Source of the DNA: Crambe crambe
Lineage: Eukaryota > Porifera > Demospongiae > Poecilosclerida > Crambeidae
DNA length: 64,000 nt
Direction: 5' to 3'
Assembly (NCBI GenBank): GCA_963924555.1
Contig: OZ004581.1
Location: forward strand, 8,533,338-8,597,337
In this document: piece after piece, positions 58,732 to 64,000 of the stretch
Position numbering within the stretch: the first letter of the stretch is position 1
Layout: each line of letters opens with the position of its first letter
Made by a program: the position numbers and the translations under genes
The notes under the pieces: model-generated
What the model was told of the DNA's origin: nothing
The model's input: the letters and a program-made list of their open reading frames with translations, nothing else
The model's database searches: none

Positions 58732-58915
58732 ATTCCTCATACTTATAATCACATAACTTAATTTATCACTGTACTATAGCTAGCTGTGCTTGTTTGTTTT
58801 TGTTTTTTGTTGTTGTTGTTGCCGTTTTTTGTTGTTGTTTTTTGGTTAGACTGTTCACTGATATTGATATAATATATATGCTGTTACACTTTCTCTGTAC
58901 AGTGGAATGCTCCAA

Positions 58916-59740
58916 TCATGATGACATCGGAGTCCTGGTGACTGCCATGCGTGGCAGCTTACTCTGGCAGCTCGAGAATGGGTGAGGGGCATGGCAAGCT
59001 GAACACAGGTGGGCAAATCGGCATTGTTTGTACCTGCACTGGTTCCCCAACCTGCTGTTGAACAGCAAACATAACGGAGTCGTATTCCTATCCCCTAACC
59101 CCACTGCTGGACGTTTGGCTGGACGCTGAGCCTCCCTCGCTGGAGCAAACTCACAATCTTGCGATGCATGCAACTCGCTTACACAATACTTGCAGCGTGC
59201 AAGCGCCTTGGCTCTTCCAGCAAATGTCTCGTTAAACAGTGAAAAATCCATTATGCCCCAGTCTAGCGACTTCCTATAGGCAGCTTGCCTACGATATGCC
59301 ATATCATATGACACCCATGCCTCGCCTTGGTATGACCTGCTGGCCTTCAGGACGCATTTCATGTGGCTCATGAACCCTGGCACTTTCGTGGGGTATTTCT
59401 CTGCCAATACCCCCACCAATGTTGCATAACTCTCTGCCCACAGTGTGATGTCTGTCACAGGTCCTCTCTTCAGTGAGGATTTCCCCCTACAGCATCTCCC
59501 AGTCTCATCCTCCTGCTGCCTCCACCCATCTGGCAGCAGCTCAGACATATCTACAAATTCAGCGTCCAATATCTTCTTTTTCAGTTTTGGTGGGATCGCT
59601 GGACCGAAATTGGATGATGGGAAGCCTATGTCACTGCTTCCGCCCTTGGTTAAAGAAAATCCCAGTCCGTTCAATGTGGATCCCCCAAGAGAAAAGATGG
59701 GTAGCGTTTGCCCTGATGTAACTGTTACACCAGAGCCTGC
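58916..59740 (-). CDS. Gag-like protein of the Ngaro-like element, second exon
   Basis: Starts after an acceptor (TTATTATGCAG) at about 59,741 and encodes a coat-like region (FVDMSELLPDGWRQQ...LWAESYATLVGVLAEKYP) ending in a Cys/His cluster (CLLFNSRLGNQCRYKQCRF and CSACHAPHPFSSC), probably nucleic-acid binding. It is separated from RT by about 280 bases with a long T run (sense A run) and splice-like borders, so the polyprotein may depend on splicing. Confidence 0.72.
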   Translation of the reverse strand, partial: AGSGVTVTSGQTLPIFSLGGSTLNGLGFSLTKGGSSDIGFPSSNFGPAIPPKLKKKILDAEFVDMSELLPDGWRQQEDETGRCCRGKSSLKRGPVTDITLWAESYATLVGVLAEKYPTKVPGFMSHMKCVLKASRSYQGEAWVSYDMAYRRQAAYRKSLDWGIMDFSLFNETFAGRAKALARCKYCVSELHASQDCEFAPAREAQRPAKRPAVGLGDRNTTPLCLLFNSRLGNQCRYKQCRFAHLCSACHAPHPFSSCQSKLPRMAVTRTPMSS

Positions 59741-59887
59741 ATAATAACATAACATACTTCATGAATATAGTGCTAGCTACTATCACAGCACCTCATGCTC
59801 ATGTAACTAAGTTAATCCTTTACGCTGCAGGCACACCTAGCTTCTTTTTTTTTCTTTTTTTTTTAATTGCACGCCTGCCATAAGTAG

Positions 59888-60373
59888 CTACTTCATCACT
59901 TCGTCCACTTCTACTTTATACATTCTAACTTTACTTGGCATGCCTGCCAAACCTGGCAAGCTTGCCACTGTTACCTTGGTATGCCTACCATAGTATAACA
60001 TCACTTCATCAAGTATGGTTGGCATTCTAACTCCACTTGGCATGCCTGCCAAACTTGGCAAGCCTGCCGTTGCTACCTTGGTATGCCTACCATAGTATAC
60101 CATCACTTCATCAAGTATGGTTGGCATTCTAACTTCACTTGGCATGCCTGCCAAACCTGGCAAGCCTGCCACCGCTACCTTTGCATCCCTACCATAGTAT
60201 ACCATCACTTCATCAAGTATGGTTGGCATTCTAACTTCACTTGGCATGCCTGCCAAACCTGGCATGCCTGCCAAACCTGGCAAGCCTGCCACCGCTACCT
60301 TTGCATCCCTACCATAGCATGCCCAGCATGCTGATTGCCTACCCTGCCACCTGTCTACATGTATAAACTCCAA
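59888..60373. repeat. ~100-bp minisatellite with nested 15-mer-type repeat
   Basis: About four copies, each containing GGCATGCCTGCCAAACCTGG, CAAGCCTGCCACCGCTACC and ACCATCACTTCATCAAGTAT. One copy has an additional internal duplication of the CTGGCATGCCTGCCAAAC block. The resulting open frame (161 codons, GLAGMP repeats) is a by-product. It lies in the presumed gag intron. Confidence 0.85.
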
Positions 60374-60605
60374 TCCCTGTTAGCCTTTTATTATTGTTGT
60401 TATTATTATTTGGGCAGCATGCCCAGCTATTGCTGATTGCCTACGCTGCCACCTGTCTACGTGTATAAACTTTTGCCTTTTCTTTTCTTTTAAATTTAGA
60501 CAGCATGCCCAGCTATTGCTAATCGCCTACACGCTGCCTGTCCACAGTATTCCAGCAGACATTTCTTCCTGTTCCACTTGGGCAGCATGCCCAGCTACTG
60601 CTTGG
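60314..60605. repeat. GCAGCATGCCCAGC direct repeats
   Basis: Four copies of a GCATGCCCAGC-containing segment (about 60,317, 60,415, 60,502 and 60,583), the first three followed by GATTGCC/AATCGCC and a CTGCC...TGTC block. The copies are diverged and spaced about 85-100 bp. A T run (60,610-60,634) follows. Confidence 0.7.
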
Positions 60606-60889
60606 CTTACATTTTTTTTTTTTTTTTTTTTTTTAAACTCTGTGCCTATCTGTTGCAGGCTCACTTAGCCCCCAACACCTCCCACTCGTACCACGCATGC
60701 GCACAAGTATGAATCTTTGGGCGCCTAAAATTACCGGTGACATACCCGTACATGTACCCCTCCCGCAGCTGCTCTATGCCCAGCTAGCTAGCTAAGTCTC
60801 TCCATCCCCATAAACAGCCCCAGCTTTCATGCTCTCCGCTAACTCTACTCCCGACCTACCCGTTGCTATTTCTAACCCCTCACTCATAA

Positions 60890-61128
60890 CCCATGCTAGC
60901 ATTAAATAGCTCCAACTCACTTAGTCCTCCCACGGCAGTAGAAGTAGTACTAATTGCTTGTTCGGAAGCTCGCGTCGTCGAACTTGACGAAGATGCCACT
61001 CCAGCTCCTCCTTCGCGAGTCGCGAAAAAACGCTGCAGCCAAGCCTCCTGCTCCGGGGTAAAGACTGGGTTCTCAGCTCCTCCGTTTTCAGAAGTAGCGT
61101 TCGTTTCCTCCTCCATAGCTCCCACCAA
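60890..61128 (-). CDS. Gag-like protein, first exon
   Basis: ATG at 61,128, or 61,116 (MEEETNATSENGGAENP), then a segment VFTPEQEAWLQRFFATREG and a Ser/Thr-rich linker to LFNASMG, where a GTTATG donor-like site occurs. It would join the exon at 59,740 across an intron of about 1.15 kb that contains minisatellites. Inferred from position and lack of another start. Transposon introns are unusual. Confidence 0.55.
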
Positions 61129-61136
61129 AGTGAAAA

Positions 61137-61316
61137 AAAAAACTCTCGGCTGATTGTTCTCTTACTTTGCTACTTGCAACAAAAACTGCTGGTACTATTT
61201 TTTGCGCCTATTTATTTGACCTACTCGCTCTCTTGCGCATGCTCTCTGGTTGATACACTGGCCCTGCCCCAATGCTCCTCCCGTTAACCACGTTTGAATC
61301 TACGATTAAACTTCAT
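61137..61316. repeat. Split direct repeat B, outer copy
   Basis: The 5' terminus of the retrotransposon in sense orientation, followed inward by the gag start codon near 61,128. Its outer border is the KDZ exon. Confidence 0.92.
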
Positions 61317-62202
61317 ATTTAGCTTTGACATCAAGCAAGAAAAATCTCTCCTGTGATTTAGTGGAAATTCTTTGCATCATTTGTGTCTGCTTGATTCTAT
61401 TGGACATCTCCCGGACTGTCTTCTATTCAGTAGATGCATCTGTCCATCGCCTGATCTTATGCTGTCTTTCAAAGTTCAGCATGCTTTTTTCAATTCTGTA
61501 AAGGAAAGTCATTAGGTATTACATCCAGACGCTATGGTGTCATGAAATATTATTACGCATTAAGTTGCAAAATTAGTTCAGGGATGTTGTTACAAGTGGG
61601 TTCCTGCAGATCACATCTAGAATACACAAAATAACATTAAAATTAAAGGAATCTTGCATGTGGTGGTCAAACCTTGTTTTAATCTGGATCTCAACTAAAT
61701 CACAATATTCAATCTTCCATTTTGGTAATTTGATGAGATTTGCTATAATATATTAATGATTAAAGGCACTCCATAATTGATTGAATTTACACTGAGGTGA
61801 GAATGACTTCTCTCTCTCACTGCACCATTGGGATATAACATCACTTGTAACTTCAGTAGTATTAGCTGTTATAATAATAATTGAGCACTTGGGTAAATTA
61901 CGATAAAGTTCATACCAGGCAGTGAAGATAACAAAAAAAGCACTTGTTTTTTGGAATCTTCGAGTACTGAATGTCCTCTGTGCATTCGTGAAGTTAGAAG
62001 AGTGGCTACAATAATAATACAGTTACTATGTAAGCAGCAGTGCAGTAAGGAAACTATGAATGAAGCCATTTAAAATATTTTATCATAGAGGTGGTCTTTA
62101 TTATAGAGGTTGTCAGCTTAAATAGAGGTTAGTAAATACAAATAATACCAAGTTTGAGGTTTGCTTCCCTTCCAAGATGGAGTAGTATATCAGTTAACAC
62201 AT

Positions 62203-62228
62203 GGGGGGGGGGGGGGGGGGGGGGGGGG
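62203..62228. repeat. 26-base poly-G tract
   Basis: Pure G on the plus strand within a KDZ intron, just beyond the GTAACTTTCT donor at about 62,252 (C tract on the sense strand). Confidence 0.95.
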
Positions 62229-64000
62229 AGGAAGGAAAAAGGAAAGAAAGTTACCTGACACTTGGCCTGATGTCCATAGACATGAAATATAGGTATAGCC
62301 AGTTGTACATTACTCAAAAGTTCACCATTACCACTTGCCTATAATAAATATAGCAAAGCTGAAATAACTAGCTTAGCATGATTAAACTACAGGCTTACAT
62401 GGAGATGTTTCTTAAGCATACATGCAATGTCATACAATAGATGTATTCGCATTCTTTCATTCTGTTCCTTCATTTCTTTCAACATCCAAACAGAGTAGGC
62501 CAGTCTAAATCACATGACGTATTTTTTTTTTATCATTGGAGTTTGAAATTTGTTCACCTCTCTCCATGCTTCAGGTTGATGAATCTTTTTGGGAACTCAT
62601 GTCTACATGCACGACCGAAAATAGCAGTTTCAAGTGCTGAATATCGTCCTGATGATTTCAGTGGGTGTCCAGCAAGAAATTGATTGCATCCCTATATATG
62701 AAGTGTACACAATTTATAAAAAAATATTATAGGCCATTAGTTCAAATTCACAGAATCAAAGGAGTTGTGTTTATAGGTTGAAATAAATCGATCGACAGCT
62801 GTTTGATTACCAAACATCAAATTCCCATGAAGGGGTTCACGAACACTTTTACCAGAACTTTTCTTCCTTGACAATCCAAACATGGCATCAAATGACTCAA
62901 ACAAATCTCCTTCTTCCTAAAGAGACTTCTTTATTCTATATCTGACCAAACAGATGATTATATATCTTACACTTGGACAAGCAAGACATGTATTTCCTCT
63001 GGGAAAGGAGGGGCAAAACTCTGTCAAGTACCTTTTCCTGTACTTAAAATATCTAACAGATTCAGAAATATGATAATCAGGCACATTATTAATATACCTA
63101 CCTACCTGTACTCTTCAAATGAATCAATTATAGCTGGATACACTTTGGAATCCTGTATAAAATAGTAAAACTAGGATATAGAATAAGTATTATACATAAT
63201 CACCTGGGATTGGGATAAAATAGAATACCATGGCCTCCTCAGTTTAAGTGCGTGAACAAAATCCTTCACTGCCACCTGACACTCAAGTAAAAGTGCCTCT
63301 AACCAATCTAGAAGATCAAAATGGAAGGCTTGTATGGGGGATGATGGAGTTGCTGGCCACAGATTATAGCGAATAAGAGTGACAGCTTCTGGTTCACAGT
63401 GGCAAAATACCACAGACAAATTATGCTGGTTTCCTTTTAAAAAATTAAACTTAAATAACATTGATAACAGAATAATTTGACTTACCAAAGCCATCCAAGC
63501 AAGCTAATGATTTCAGATATTTGCCTGAACAGTTATGGTCACTACGGGATAGCTGTTGGTGTATCTTGTATGGCATGAACAAACCATCCTAAATTTCATT
63601 AGTCATAATTATACATTATTATTAAATTATAGCCACACCTTCCATACTTCCAATAGATGATAGATGTTCATGTACTGGTGATTTTTCACTGCACATTGAT
63701 GGCAAAAGTGGGAGTAGGGTCCACAGGATTGACAGCGGACAAGAGCAGGCATTCCACAATAACATTTCCATTCATGTGGTGGAGCACAGTTCTCAACATG
63801 TGCCATAAATAGTGCTGAATAAAATACAGATGGTGGGATCAGCCCATGCAACACTGGTTTAAAGCAACATACAATCTCTGAGTTTCTTCCATGAGTCTGA
63901 TAGTGCATGTTGTCTTGACTCATAGGACTGACGTGGTCGTACACATTCAGGCTGAATATCACACTCCTGACCACCCCCAATATCATCATACAAATCAACT

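Larger units (their letters stand above)
54967..61316 (-). mobile_element. Ngaro-like tyrosine-recombinase retrotransposon, 6.35 kb
   Basis: Sense on the minus strand: repeat B (61,316-61,137), gag, RT-RNase H, tyrosine recombinase, repeat A (55,786-55,521), repeat B (55,520-55,341), about 110 unique bases, repeat A (55,232-54,967). This B-body-A-B-A order is the split-direct-repeat layout of Ngaro-type elements, which integrate through a circular intermediate using a tyrosine recombinase. Removing it restores the KDZ codons TAT GCC (K-Y-A-S-K) with no extra base, so there is no target duplication, as expected for that mechanism. Confidence 0.9.
53607..63998 (-). pseudogene. KDZ-type (Kyakuja-Dileera-Zisupton) transposase, interrupted and nonsense-mutated
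   Basis: At least a dozen minus-strand exons; the 5' end lies beyond the window. 63,639-63,998 has a Cys cluster (CYCGMPALVRCQSCGPYSHFCHQCA); 63,486-63,588 MPYKIHQQLSRSDHNCSGKY; 63,204-63,433 VVFCHCEPEA...LLDWLEALLLECQV; then DSKVYPAIIDSFEEY; FCPSFPRGNTCLACP; 62,770-62,920 FDAMFGLSRKKSSG; 62,560-62,690 FGRACRHEFPKRFINLKHGER; 62,400-62,505 LLYDIACMLKKH; and about 62,255-62,330 IFHVYGHQAKCQ. These match KDZ transposases with a CxC-type cluster. Beyond the retrotransposon the C-terminal exon (54,400-54,966) and a tail rich in DIGEASLMSDV repeats (54,010-54,256) follow; the stop is near 53,607. Lesions: TAG at 61,422-61,424 and the 6.35-kb insertion. Confidence 0.82.

Noticed and set aside
59888..60373. 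GLAGMP-repeat protein
   Set aside because: An open frame produced by a minisatellite within a presumed intron; no start context and no independent support.

Overview
Eukaryotic, intron-rich, AT-rich DNA, almost certainly from an early-branching animal. Short spliceosomal introns, many TAGCTAGC words, a Roc-COR GTPase, animal-type CACTA, KDZ and IS630 transposases and a tyrosine-recombinase retrotransposon together suggest a sponge such as Amphimedon. The species is inference. No prokaryotic gene, rRNA, tRNA or CRISPR was seen.

Layout. (1) 1-37,025, minus strand: one long predicted gene. Its last exon (1,055-3,424) encodes a Roc-COR GTPase. A 49-nt exon lies at 12,798-12,846 and a 25-codon first exon at 36,951-37,025. 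The 9.4-kb intron between the last two exons is full of fold-back elements and a dead LINE. (2) 12,885-36,440: a 23.5-kb tandem array of roughly 210 units of about 98-115 bp, lying between exon 1 and the 49-nt exon. Read on the gene's strand, nearly every unit is a complete short intron (GTAAGT donor, TTAAT-type branch site, pyrimidine tract, CAG acceptor), and consecutive introns are separated by exactly three variable bases. The flanking exons join in phase 0, so any number of 3-nt 'exons' would keep the frame. This is the most striking thing in the window. (3) 37.0-43.6 kb: a SHOCT-type gene and an IS630/Tc1-type transposase facing each other. The transposase is split by a transposon with a 7-bp target duplication, and a second member of that transposon family follows. 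(4) 43,860-49,801: a 5.9-kb CACTA-like element holding a dead C2H2/transposase gene and a divergent SAM-domain gene. (5) 50.0-52.8 kb: a well-preserved seven-exon plus-strand gene with an HMG-box-like region. (6) 53.6-64.0 kb: a multi-exon KDZ transposase pseudogene on the minus strand, interrupted by a 6.35-kb Ngaro-like retrotransposon (gag, RT-RNaseH, tyrosine recombinase, split direct repeats) that integrated with no target duplication.

Apart from the Roc-COR gene, nearly everything is mobile or derived from mobile elements. Several insertions are nested precisely enough to read the target duplication and the original empty site. The microexon reading of the array is a prediction from splice signals and phase only; RNA evidence would decide it.
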